A DNA stretch of 64,000 nucleotides from Flavonifractor sp963557075 (GTDB lineage: Bacteria; Bacillota; Clostridia; Oscillospirales; Oscillospiraceae). Below the pieces are notes generated by a model that saw nothing but the letters and a program-made list of their open reading frames with translations, had not been told where the DNA came from and searched no databases. Shown here piece by piece: positions 52,198 through 59,990 of the stretch. How positions within the stretch are numbered: the first letter of the stretch is position 1; every line of letters starts with the position of its first letter. The DNA is taken from contig CAUWDA010000003.1 of NCBI GenBank assembly GCA_963557075.1, positions 1 through 64,000 of the forward strand, in the 5' to 3' direction. A program made the position numbers and the translations under genes.

Positions 52198-53065
52198 TCT
52201 GCTTCTCCCCCTTTCCGCCCCGGAGCAGATTCAGCAGCTTTGACCGATGGGGGGTCTCCGTCTGCTCCTTCTCCGGCATCAGTTCGTTGCGCAGCAGCCG
52301 CTCCAGCGTCTCGGGCGCCAGGTGGCGCTTGAGCATACCGCCCACCGCCACCGAGATGGAGCCGGTCTCCTCCGAGACGATGGCCACTACCGCGTCGGTG
52401 TGCTCGCTGGCGCCGATGCCGGCCCGGTGGCGCATGCCCAGCTCCCGGGACAGATTCACGTTGCCCGACATGGGGAGCATACAGCCTGCGCCCACAATGC
52501 GCCCACCCCGGATGATAACGGCGCCGTCATGGAGGGGGGCTTTGTTCCAGAAGATATTTTTCAGCAGTTCGGCGCTCACCGAGCAGTCCAGCGCTGTTCC
52601 GGTCTTGATGGCGTCCTCCAGCATATTTTTCCGCTCAAAGACCATCAGCGCACCGGTTTTAGACTTGGACAGCGAGGTATAGGCCTCCACCGTCTGGGTA
52701 ATGGCACTGTCCAGCTCGTTGCGCTCCTCGGCGTGGGTAAAGACCTGCCCCAGCGTGGTGCGGCCCATCTGCTCCAGGAAGCGGCGGATCTCCGGCTGGA
52801 AAATGACCACCAGGGCCACGCCGCCCCACTCCACCAGCTTTCCTAGCAAAAAGCTAACGGTGTTGAGCTGCATCATACTGGAAATTCCCAAGGCCACGAT
52901 AAATACCAGGACACCTTTGGCCACCGCACCGGAACTGGTGCGCCGGATGAGCATGATAAGCTTATAGATGATGAAGGCCATGATCAGGATATCTACGATA
53001 TCAGAGATCCCGATGGGCGTTATCATCCCTTTGAGCTGCTGCAGCAGATATAAAATGCCTTCCAT
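52178..53065 (-). CDS. cdaA: Membrane diadenylate cyclase
   Basis: The 295-residue enzyme makes c-di-AMP from two ATP. Three N-terminal membrane helices (about 15-100) precede the DAC domain with LHDGAVII (DGA motif, metal) and GMRHRAGIGAS (RHR motif, ATP). c-di-AMP controls potassium and turgor homeostasis. The C-terminal 40 residues are charged (EKEQTETPHRSK). The promoter is 83 bases upstream. Confidence 0.95.
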   Translation of the reverse strand: MEGILYLLQQLKGMITPIGISDIVDILIMAFIIYKLIMLIRRTSSGAVAKGVLVFIVALGISSMMQLNTVSFLLGKLVEWGGVALVVIFQPEIRRFLEQMGRTTLGQVFTHAEERNELDSAITQTVEAYTSLSKSKTGALMVFERKNMLEDAIKTGTALDCSVSAELLKNIFWNKAPLHDGAVIIRGGRIVGAGCMLPMSGNVNLSRELGMRHRAGIGASEHTDAVVAIVSEETGSISVAVGGMLKRHLAPETLERLLRNELMPEKEQTETPHRSKLLNLLRGGKGEKQNVEKNH

Positions 53066-53147
53066 ACTCCCTCGTCTCCCGCTCCCCGGCGGCGCCGGTC
53101 CATCCTGCCTGGCCGGATTCCCTTCTCCGACCTACTTTAACCAATTT

Positions 53148-53176
53148 ATTATACTGTATTCCCCTACGATTGACAA
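53148..53176 (-). promoter_or_regulatory. Sigma-A type promoter of cdaA-cdaR
   Basis: The minus strand has TTGTCA (53171-53176) and TATAAT (53148-53153) with a 17-base spacer. Confidence 0.8.
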
Positions 53177-53245
53177 GGGCATGGGTCATCAATTTTCTGT
53201 GAATTCCCTCCGCGATCCCCCCGTTCCAGAAGAAACACGGAAAAC

Positions 53246-53274
53246 GGGGCGTACCGCCTGCCGCGGTACGCCCC
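53246..53274 (-). terminator. Terminator of the DUF3343/desulfurase operon
   Basis: GGGGCGTACCGC and GCGGTACGCCCC form a perfect 12-base-pair stem. GTTTTCC follows on the minus strand. Confidence 0.85.
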
Positions 53275-53291
53275 TAAAAGCCCCTGTTCGG

Positions 53292-54419
53292 TCATGATGA
53301 ACGCCCAAGCCGGGCCATCTCCCTGAGAAAGCGGGCCATCTCCGCCCGTGTGCTGAAGTCTGAGACGCTGATCCGCACCGTTCCGACCTCCAGTGTTCCG
53401 GCGCTCCTGTGTGCCAGCGGCGCGCAGTGGAGCCCAGCCCGCACCGCAACGCCCCGCCGGCCCAAGGCCTCACCCGCCACCTCGCAATCCATCCCCTCCA
53501 CCAGGAAGGAGAGCACGCCGCTCTGAGCGGCCGGCTCACCGGCCTGGAAAACCTGCACACCGGGCAGCCGGGCCAGTTCCTTCCCTGCCTGACAGATGAG
53601 GGCAGACTCTCCTCTCCCGATGGCCTCCGGCGTCCGTTTTGCCACATAGCGCAGACCGGCCAGCAGTCCGGCGATGCCGGGCAGATTGTGGGTGCCCGCC
53701 TCCAGCCGGTCAGGCAGATCTTCCGGCATTGTCTGGAGGACCGAGGCGCTGCCGGTCCCGCCCTGGAGCAGCGGTACGGCCTCATGCTCCCCACAGAGCA
53801 GCAGTCCGGTACCCTGGGGGCCATACAGCCCCTTGTGTCCGGGCATGGCAATAAAGGCGGCCCCCAGCACGTCCTGCCGCACCGGCAGACAGCCGGCGGA
53901 CTGAGAGGCGTCCACGATGAGGGGCACCCTGTGGCTGCGGCACAGGGCGGCGATCTCCACGATCGGGAGGACAAATCCAAACACATTTGACACATGGGTA
54001 CACACCACGGCGGCGGGGCTGGCAGCCAGTCCCGCCGCAAAGGCATCCAGCTGGGCCCTTTGATCAAACAAGGGCGCCTCAGCCACCAGGATCTCCGCCC
54101 CCAGGGCGTGGAGCGGGCGGGTGACAGCGTTGTGCTCCCAGGGAGAAATGAGCACACGATCTCCCGGCCTTACCAGAGAGCGGATGGCAATATTCAACCC
54201 GTGGGTGGCATTGCAGGTAAAGACCACCCGCTCCGGATTATCCACTCCGAAGAGTCCGGCAGCCTCCTGGCGGCAGGCAAAGGCGGTCTCCGCCGCCCGA
54301 CGGGCGGGCAGATGGCCGCCCCGCCCAGGGCTGGCCAGATGGGCCACCGCCCAAGCTGCCGCACGGGCCACCTCCGGCGGCTTTTGCAGTGTTGTGGCGG
54401 CGCTGTCCAGGTAGATCAC
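53292..54419 (-). CDS. Class V aminotransferase, cysteine desulfurase/selenocysteine lyase-like
   Basis: The 375-residue PLP enzyme opens MIYLDSAATTLQKPPEV. The PLP Lys is in MPGHKGLYGPQG, VDASQSAG supplies the PLP Asp, and a persulfide-type Cys is in VRAGLHCAP near residue 333. It releases sulfur or selenium from Cys/Sec. It overlaps a DUF3343 gene by 4 bases; that pairing is linked with sulfur/selenium delivery, including selenium-dependent molybdenum hydroxylases, one possible client of which lies at 19.8-23.4 kb. The client here is inferred. Confidence 0.87.
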   Translation of the reverse strand: MIYLDSAATTLQKPPEVARAAAWAVAHLASPGRGGHLPARRAAETAFACRQEAAGLFGVDNPERVVFTCNATHGLNIAIRSLVRPGDRVLISPWEHNAVTRPLHALGAEILVAEAPLFDQRAQLDAFAAGLAASPAAVVCTHVSNVFGFVLPIVEIAALCRSHRVPLIVDASQSAGCLPVRQDVLGAAFIAMPGHKGLYGPQGTGLLLCGEHEAVPLLQGGTGSASVLQTMPEDLPDRLEAGTHNLPGIAGLLAGLRYVAKRTPEAIGRGESALICQAGKELARLPGVQVFQAGEPAAQSGVLSFLVEGMDCEVAGEALGRRGVAVRAGLHCAPLAHRSAGTLEVGTVRISVSDFSTRAEMARFLREMARLGRSS

Positions 54420-54670
54420 AGCCCCACCTCCCGGTAGTCCCCCTCCCCCGTCTGGAGAAAGATCCGCTTGGGGGTAAGCTCCGCCCGGTTGAGGACCACC
54501 AGAGCGGCGGTCAGATTGCGTTCCGACACTTTAACGGAGTGGCTGCACCCCTTTTGATCGATGAGTTTGGGGGATCGGAGGATCCGCGCCGTGATCCCCG
54601 CCCGCTCCAGCGCGGCGGCTGTCCGCTGGGCATAGGTCAGGGAGCGGCAGACGATGAGATAATAGACCAT
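54416..54670 (-). CDS. DUF3343 putative Se/S carrier-like protein
   Basis: This 84-residue protein opens MVYYLIVCRSLTYAQRTAAA, with a GCSHSVKV loop that carries the conserved Cys. It is the typical partner of a class V aminotransferase and overlaps it by 4 bases. The ATG at 54670 directly follows the T run of a terminator hairpin, and its GAGAGGAGCG ribosome site is the 3-prime arm of that hairpin. So its expression may depend on read-through. Confidence 0.83.
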   Translation of the reverse strand: MVYYLIVCRSLTYAQRTAAALERAGITARILRSPKLIDQKGCSHSVKVSERNLTAALVVLNRAELTPKRIFLQTGEGDYREVGL

Positions 54671-54713
54671 AAAAAAACGCTCCTCTCGCACCAGTATATG
54701 TGCGAGAGGAGCG
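54671..54713 (-). terminator. Terminator of carD-ispD-ispF region overlapping the DUF3343 ribosome site
   Basis: On the minus strand CGCTCCTCTCGCAC pairs with GTGCGAGAGGAGCG (14 perfect base pairs, 8-base loop), followed by seven T and then the ATG of DUF3343. A smaller hairpin GGACGG/CCGTCC lies just upstream. Confidence 0.85.
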
Positions 54714-54755
54714 AAGCGTGAACCGCAGGACGGCCCTTATCGCCGTCCGTTCTCA

Positions 54756-55229
54756 TTACAGGTCTTCCAGCAGGCATACCGCGTGGGCGGCCATACCTTC
54801 CCCGGCGCCGGTGAATCCCAGCCCCTCCTCGGTGGTGGCCTTCACGCTGACCTGGCTGACATCCAGTCCCAGCCGGGCAGCCAGGTTGGCCCTCATCTGT
54901 GGGATATGGGGCGCCAGTTTGGGCCGCTGGGCCAGGAGGGTGGCGTCGATATTGCCTACCCGGTATCCGGCCTCCGCCAGCCGCTCCCCCACCCGCTCCA
55001 GCAGCATCAGGCTGTCCGCCCCGGCATAGGCCGGGTCTGTATCGGGAAAGAGCTTGCCGATGTCCCCCAGGGCCGCCGCTCCCAGCAGAGCGTCCATCAC
55101 GGCGTGAGTGAGCACGTCGGCGTCGGAGTGGCCCAACAGCCCCTTCTCAAAGGGGATATCCACCCCGCCCAGGATCAGCTTACGCCCCTCGATGAGCTTA
55201 TGTACATCATATCCATGTCCGATCCTCAT
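54756..55229 (-). CDS. ispF: 2-C-methyl-D-erythritol 2,4-cyclodiphosphate synthase
   Basis: The 157-residue enzyme forms the cyclic diphosphate in the MEP isoprenoid pathway. GYDVHKLIEGR gives the metal Asp and His, LGHSDADV the third ligand, and the end is GFTGAGEGMAAHA. It overlaps ispD by 4 bases. ispH lies about 1.5 kb upstream, so three MEP genes are clustered. Confidence 0.96.
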   Translation of the reverse strand: MRIGHGYDVHKLIEGRKLILGGVDIPFEKGLLGHSDADVLTHAVMDALLGAAALGDIGKLFPDTDPAYAGADSLMLLERVGERLAEAGYRVGNIDATLLAQRPKLAPHIPQMRANLAARLGLDVSQVSVKATTEEGLGFTGAGEGMAAHAVCLLEDL

Positions 55230-55954
55230 GGTTCCTCCCTCCAGGCCATCAGAGCCTCCGCCACCGCCACGTCCTCCGGGGTGGTCAGCTTCAGATTGCA
55301 GTAATCTCCCCCGGTCAGAGCCACCGCCACCCCAAGGCGCTCCACGGCGGAGCAGTCATCCGTCAGCTGGGCTCCGTCCTCCAGCCCCCGGGTCAGGGCC
55401 ACCCGGATCAGATCCCGCTGGAACACCTGGGGCGTCTGTACCGCGTAAAGGGCGGACCGGTCGGGGGTAGACTCCACCAATCCGTCCCGGGCCACCTTCA
55501 CCGTATCTTTCAGGGGCACGGCGGGGGCAGCCGCCCCACAGCCCGCAGCCCGGTGGATCACCTCATCCAGCAGCCGCTGGGTGACCAGGGGTCTGGCCCC
55601 GTCGTGTATGGCCACCAGATCCACCGAGCGGCTCAACTCCTCCACCCCGGCCAGCACAGACTGGGTGCGGGTGTCTCCTCCCCGCACCACCTTGCGCACC
55701 TTGGACAGGGCGGCATCTTTGCACAGGCCGCTGATAGGGACGATCAGGTCCTCCCGGGTGACCACCACGATCTCGTCGATGAGGGGGCAGGCCTCCAGGG
55801 CCTGAAGAGTCCGCAGGATGACAGGCACTCCATCCAGTGGGAGCAGCAGCTTATCCTGCCCCATCCGGGTGGAGCTGCCCGCCGCCGGTACGACCGCGCC
55901 ACAGTGGAGCGACGGGGCGCACCGCCCCCGGAGCAGCCGGGAAATCAGCCCCAT
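55226..55954 (-). CDS. ispD: 2-C-methyl-D-erythritol 4-phosphate cytidylyltransferase
   Basis: The 242-residue enzyme attaches CMP to methylerythritol phosphate. The nucleotide loop is VVPAAGSSTRMGQDK at about 22-36, and VAIHDGARPLVT and LTDDCSAVE are the other motifs. The start at 55954 (MGLISRLLRG) has AAAGGAGGAA before it. An N-terminal stretch of about 20 basic residues precedes the usual core start. Confidence 0.95.
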   Translation of the reverse strand: MGLISRLLRGRCAPSLHCGAVVPAAGSSTRMGQDKLLLPLDGVPVILRTLQALEACPLIDEIVVVTREDLIVPISGLCKDAALSKVRKVVRGGDTRTQSVLAGVEELSRSVDLVAIHDGARPLVTQRLLDEVIHRAAGCGAAAPAVPLKDTVKVARDGLVESTPDRSALYAVQTPQVFQRDLIRVALTRGLEDGAQLTDDCSAVERLGVAVALTGGDYCNLKLTTPEDVAVAEALMAWREEP

Positions 55955-56048
55955 ATACCTTCCTCCTTTTGCAAAAAAGGAGCCTGACGGCCCCTTTTCC
56001 TTGCCTGATATGGGCGGGGCGGCCTGCCGTCCCGCCGTTGTATCCATA

Positions 56049-56525
56049 TTACGCCATGGCGGTATTGATGCGCGCTTCCACATCCTCATAGGTTGCGTTC
56101 TGGGAGAGCACGATCTCAGAGATCAGGATCTGCTTGGCGGAGTGGAGCATTTTTCGCTCCCCGGTGGACAGCCCCCGCTCCCCGTCCCGCTGGGTCAGCC
56201 CCTTGACTACCCGGGCCACCTCCATCAGATCCCCGCTTTTCAGCCGGAGCATATTCTCCCGGTAGCGGCGATTCCAGTTGGGGGTCATCTCCACCTCGAT
56301 GTCGGGAATGGCGGCAATGACGCGATCCGCCTCCTCCCCGTTGATCACCGGGCGCACACCGATCTCCTCGCTGTTTTCTGTGGGGATCATGACCAGCATC
56401 CCGCCCACAGGCAGCTTAAGGATGTAATACTCTTGTACGACACCGTTGATTTTCTTCTGGACGATGCTGTCCACAATGCCAGCACCATGCATCGGGTGAA
56501 CGATTCTGTCCCCTACCTGAAACAT
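56049..56525 (-). CDS. CarD family transcriptional regulator
   Basis: The 158-residue protein has the RNA polymerase-interacting Tudor-like domain MFQVGDRIVHPMHGAGIVDS (about 1-60) and a helical DNA-binding C-terminus (NRRYRENMLRLKSGDLMEVA). CarD proteins bind the polymerase beta subunit and stabilise open promoters. It has its own promoter and precedes ispD, from which it is separated by 94 bases. Confidence 0.93.
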   Translation of the reverse strand: MFQVGDRIVHPMHGAGIVDSIVQKKINGVVQEYYILKLPVGGMLVMIPTENSEEIGVRPVINGEEADRVIAAIPDIEVEMTPNWNRRYRENMLRLKSGDLMEVARVVKGLTQRDGERGLSTGERKMLHSAKQILISEIVLSQNATYEDVEARINTAMA

Positions 56526-56595
56526 GATCCCACCTCCCAGTAGATCCGTCCGCTTTCACTACACTCCTTGCTGCTGTTTTATCCATGATAAATCC

Positions 56596-56624
56596 ATTAT
56601 AGACTTCATCCGGACGTATTGCAA
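56596..56624 (-). promoter_or_regulatory. Sigma-A type promoter of carD
   Basis: The minus strand has TTGCAA (56619-56624) and TATAAT (56596-56601) with a 17-base spacer, 71 bases before the ATG. Confidence 0.75.
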
Positions 56625-56730
56625 GTAAAAACCCTTGCATTCTCGTAAAATTGCAAAGAAAATCTGATCAGATCCGCCATTTCGTCTTCCATGCGGCTGA
56701 AAATATCCGGAATAGCCTCCGCCGCAGCAA

Positions 56731-56763
56731 AAAACCGGGGACGCCATTTCTGGCGTCCCCGGT
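56731..56763 (-). terminator. Terminator of the ispH/rpsA operon
   Basis: ACCGGGGACGCCA and TGGCGTCCCCGGT form a perfect 13-base-pair stem, followed by a run of T on the minus strand. Confidence 0.9.
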
Positions 56764-56775
56764 CAGGGTACGGAA

Positions 56776-58719
56776 TTACTCCTCCTCGGGAGCGGACTCC
56801 TCGTCGCCGCCCTCCAGCAGAGCGCGGATGGACAGAGAGACCTTCTTGTGGTCGTAGTCGATGTCGATGACCTTCACGTCCACCATCTGACCCTCGCTCA
56901 GCACGTCGCCGGGCTTGTCGATGCGGTGATCGGCGATCTGGGAGATGTGGATGAGACCATCAACACCGGGCACGATCTCGGCGAAGGCGCCGAAGGTCAT
57001 CAGCTTGACCACGCGGACATTGGCCACGTCGCCCACCTGATACTTGCCGGTAAAGACCTCCCAGGGGTTCTGGGTGCGGTCCTTCATGCCCAGAGAGATC
57101 TTCTTCTTCTCGGGGTCGAAGGAGATGACATACACCTCAACGGTGTCGCCCACGGAGACGACCTCGGAGGGATGCTTGATGCGGGACCAGGACAGCTCGG
57201 AGATGTGGACCATGCCGTCCACGCCGCCGATGTCCACGAAGGCGCCGTAAGAGGTCAGGCTCTTCACGGTACCGGTGTAGCGCTTGCCCTCCTCGATGCC
57301 GGCCCACACCTCGGCAGCCTTGGCGGCGCGCTCCTCGGCCTCAACGGCACGGATGGAGCCCACCACGCGCTTGCGGGCGCGGTTGACCTCGGTGATGCGC
57401 AGGCGGACATGCTGCTTGACCAGCTGGCTCATGGGAGTCTCACGGGGCAGACCGGTCTGAGAAGCGGGCACGAAAACGCGCACACCCTTGATGTTGACGA
57501 CCACGCCGCCCTTGTTCTCCTCGGTGACCACACCCTCAACGGTGGTGTGATCCTCCTTGGCCTGCTCCACGTCTTCCCAGCTCTTCACAGTGTCAAGGCG
57601 CTTCTTGGAGAGGGTGACGACACCCTCCTGGTCGTTCACGCGCATGACATAGGTCTCGATCTCATCGCCGATCTTCACCATGTCCTCGACCTTGACCGTA
57701 GGGTCGTCGGTCAGCTCAGACACCGGTATGTAACCGGCGTGCTTGGTACCGAGATCCACATAGATCTCAGTGGGCGTAATGCCAGTGACAACGCCTGTGA
57801 CCTTCTCCCCTGTATTTAAAGTCTTGATCGATTTCTCCAGCATTTCAGCGAAGGATTCCTCGATCTCAATGTTTTCGTCGCTCATTTTGTCATAGACCTC
57901 CTTTATAATCCACTCAGGCGTGGACGCGCCCGCAGTGATTCCAATAGAAGCCTTCCGGTACAGGGTGGAAGGTTCCAGCTCTGCCGCCCGTTCGATCCAA
58001 ACGACCATGGGACAGAGCGCCTTGCATAACTCGGCCAGCCGTCTGGTGTTGGAGCTTTCCCGCCCGCCGATGACGACCATAGCATCGCTCTGAGCGGCCA
58101 GCTTTTGTGCCTCAGACTGCCGTTTATACGTAGCATTACATATTGTATCAAAAATTTTTAAATTTGTACACTCTTTTTTTGCTTTTTCTACGCACTCTTC
58201 CCAAATAAAGTGCGTAGAGGTGGTTTGAGAGACCATAGTGATGGGATGCTCCCGCCGCGCGGGGTCCTCCTCCAGCCATCTCTCCAGGTCCGCTTTCCCT
58301 TCCAGCACAACGGGATGAGCGCACCACCCGGCAATGGCAACCACCTCCGGATGGTCCGGCATGCCAATGATCAGTACCTGCCGCCCCTCCTTCTCGGCTC
58401 CCTCCACGATCCGGTGGATGTGGGAGACATTGGGGCAGGTGGCGTCAATAACGGGACAGCCCCGCTCCTCCAGGATCCGGTGGACCACCTTACTCTCCCC
58501 GTGGGAGCGGATGATGACAGCGGTCCCCGCCGGGACCTCCTCTGGGGTGCTGATCAGCCGGACCCCCAGCCCCCGCAGGTAGTCGATGACGCTGCTGTTA
58601 TGGATGATGGGTCCCAGCATGGCGCAGGGGCGGCCGCTTCGGGCGGCCTGCTCCGCCAGCTCCACCGCCCGGCGCACACCGTAGCAAAACCCGGCAGACC
58701 GGGCCAGCTCCAGCTTCAC
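56776..58719 (-). CDS. ispH: Bifunctional IspH - ribosomal protein S1
   Basis: The 647-residue frame joins 4-hydroxy-3-methylbut-2-enyl diphosphate reductase (1-285) to an S1-type RNA-binding protein (about 290-647). The IspH part has three cluster Cys: SAGFCYGVRRA (Cys12), DATCPNVSHIH and DTICNATYKRQ. The S1 part has four OB repeats, e.g. VTGVVTGITPTEIYVDLGTK and YTGTVKSLTSYGAFVDIGG. This fusion is known in Clostridia. It makes IPP/DMAPP and contributes to translation initiation. It overlaps plsC by 4 bases. Confidence 0.96.
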   Translation of the reverse strand: MKLELARSAGFCYGVRRAVELAEQAARSGRPCAMLGPIIHNSSVIDYLRGLGVRLISTPEEVPAGTAVIIRSHGESKVVHRILEERGCPVIDATCPNVSHIHRIVEGAEKEGRQVLIIGMPDHPEVVAIAGWCAHPVVLEGKADLERWLEEDPARREHPITMVSQTTSTHFIWEECVEKAKKECTNLKIFDTICNATYKRQSEAQKLAAQSDAMVVIGGRESSNTRRLAELCKALCPMVVWIERAAELEPSTLYRKASIGITAGASTPEWIIKEVYDKMSDENIEIEESFAEMLEKSIKTLNTGEKVTGVVTGITPTEIYVDLGTKHAGYIPVSELTDDPTVKVEDMVKIGDEIETYVMRVNDQEGVVTLSKKRLDTVKSWEDVEQAKEDHTTVEGVVTEENKGGVVVNIKGVRVFVPASQTGLPRETPMSQLVKQHVRLRITEVNRARKRVVGSIRAVEAEERAAKAAEVWAGIEEGKRYTGTVKSLTSYGAFVDIGGVDGMVHISELSWSRIKHPSEVVSVGDTVEVYVISFDPEKKKISLGMKDRTQNPWEVFTGKYQVGDVANVRVVKLMTFGAFAEIVPGVDGLIHISQIADHRIDKPGDVLSEGQMVDVKVIDIDYDHKKVSLSIRALLEGGDEESAPEEE

Positions 58720-59312
58720 CGGCCGGCCTGAGGCCGCAAGGCCTCGATGCGCTCCATCAGATCGTCGGCAATGGCCTTGTACTCCTCCGGAGTGGGGCGC
58801 TTACTGCTGGTCTCGGGGTGGTAGGGCTCTCCGATGACCACCTGATTCCACCGGAACCAGCGCTTCTCCGCCGGCATGTAGATGGGCACGATGGGCACGC
58901 CGGTACGGGTCGCCAGCATGGCCGCCCCTGTCTTGGCGTCACCCATGTCGCCGTCCTGGTGGCGGGTGCCCTCGGGGAAGATGAGCAGCAGTTCACCGTT
59001 TTTCAGGTAGCGCATGGCGGTCTTGATGGCGCCGATATCGGCCTGCCCCCGCTTGACGCCGAAAATGCCGCCGTGCTTCAGGATCCAGCCCAGGATCGGC
59101 CAGTGCATGATCTCCTCCTTGGCCATCACATGGAGCTGGTGTTTCAGTCCCAGCGCATAGGCCACAAAGAGAGGGTCGCTCATCCGGGTGTGGTTGGCGC
59201 ACAGCAGCGCGCCCCCCTCCGGCAGATTTTTCTTGTTGATACAGAGAGTCGGCTTGAAGATGCGGAAAACCGGCCAAAGCACGATATAGGCCAGGGTGTA
59301 GATGATGTTCAT
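58716..59312 (-). CDS. plsC: 1-acyl-sn-glycerol-3-phosphate acyltransferase
   Basis: The 198-residue membrane-associated enzyme makes phosphatidic acid. An N-terminal hydrophobic helix (IIYTLAYIVLWPVFRIF) precedes the NHTRMSDPL (HxxxxD) catalytic motif and FPEGTRHQDG. It overlaps cmk by 4 bases upstream and ispH by 4 bases downstream. The cmk-plsC-ispH/S1 order is widespread in Clostridia. Confidence 0.95.
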   Translation of the reverse strand: MNIIYTLAYIVLWPVFRIFKPTLCINKKNLPEGGALLCANHTRMSDPLFVAYALGLKHQLHVMAKEEIMHWPILGWILKHGGIFGVKRGQADIGAIKTAMRYLKNGELLLIFPEGTRHQDGDMGDAKTGAAMLATRTGVPIVPIYMPAEKRWFRWNQVVIGEPYHPETSSKRPTPEEYKAIADDLMERIEALRPQAGR

Positions 59313-59989
59313 ACCTGTAGCTGCTCCTTTACAATGTGAACCAGCAGGTCCAGACTTTGCTTCAGGTCCAGCTGGGTGGTATCTGCCAGTACCGCGTCCT
59401 CCGCCTGGCGCAGAGGGGCGGCGGCGCGGCTGGTGTCCTGTTCGTCCCGGGACAGCACATCCTTCAGGACGGTCTCATAATCGGTCTGCTCCCCCCGCTG
59501 GCTCAGCTCCAGCCAGCGTCGGCGGGCCCGGGCCTCCGGGCTGGCAGTGAGGAAGATCTTCACGTCGGCCCAGGGCAGCACCACGGTGCCGATGTCCCGT
59601 CCGTCCATCACCACGTCATGTTCCTCCGCCAGACGGCGCTGCCGGTCCAGCAGGAAGGCCCGCACCTGGGGCAGCGCGGACACGCAGGAGGCCCAGCGGG
59701 AGATCTCATGCTGCCGGATGGCCTGGGACACATCCTCCCCATTGAGGTACATCCGCTGAACTCCGTCCGCTCCGTAACCCATGCCGATCTCCAGGCCGGG
59801 CAGCAGACCGGCCACCGCGGCCCCGTCCTCCGGGTCCACCCCGGCGCGGCAGGCCGCCAGGCCCACGGTGCGGTAGATGGCGCCGGTATCCACATACAGG
59901 TACCCCAGCGCCTCCGCCAGCGACCGGGCCAGGGTGGATTTTCCCGCCCCGGACGGCCCGTCGATGGCGATACTTCTATGCTTATTCAT
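59309..59989 (-). CDS. cmk: Cytidylate kinase
   Basis: The 226-residue enzyme phosphorylates CMP and dCMP. Motifs are AIDGPSGAGKSTLARSLAEA at about 8-27, YVDTGAIYRTVGL and MDGRDIGTVVLP. The ATG at 59989 lies 1 base after the baiN stop (TGATATG). Longer upstream frames are antisense-like artefacts. Confidence 0.96.
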   Translation of the reverse strand: MNKHRSIAIDGPSGAGKSTLARSLAEALGYLYVDTGAIYRTVGLAACRAGVDPEDGAAVAGLLPGLEIGMGYGADGVQRMYLNGEDVSQAIRQHEISRWASCVSALPQVRAFLLDRQRRLAEEHDVVMDGRDIGTVVLPWADVKIFLTASPEARARRRWLELSQRGEQTDYETVLKDVLSRDEQDTSRAAAPLRQAEDAVLADTTQLDLKQSLDLLVHIVKEQLQV

Positions 59990-59990
59990 A

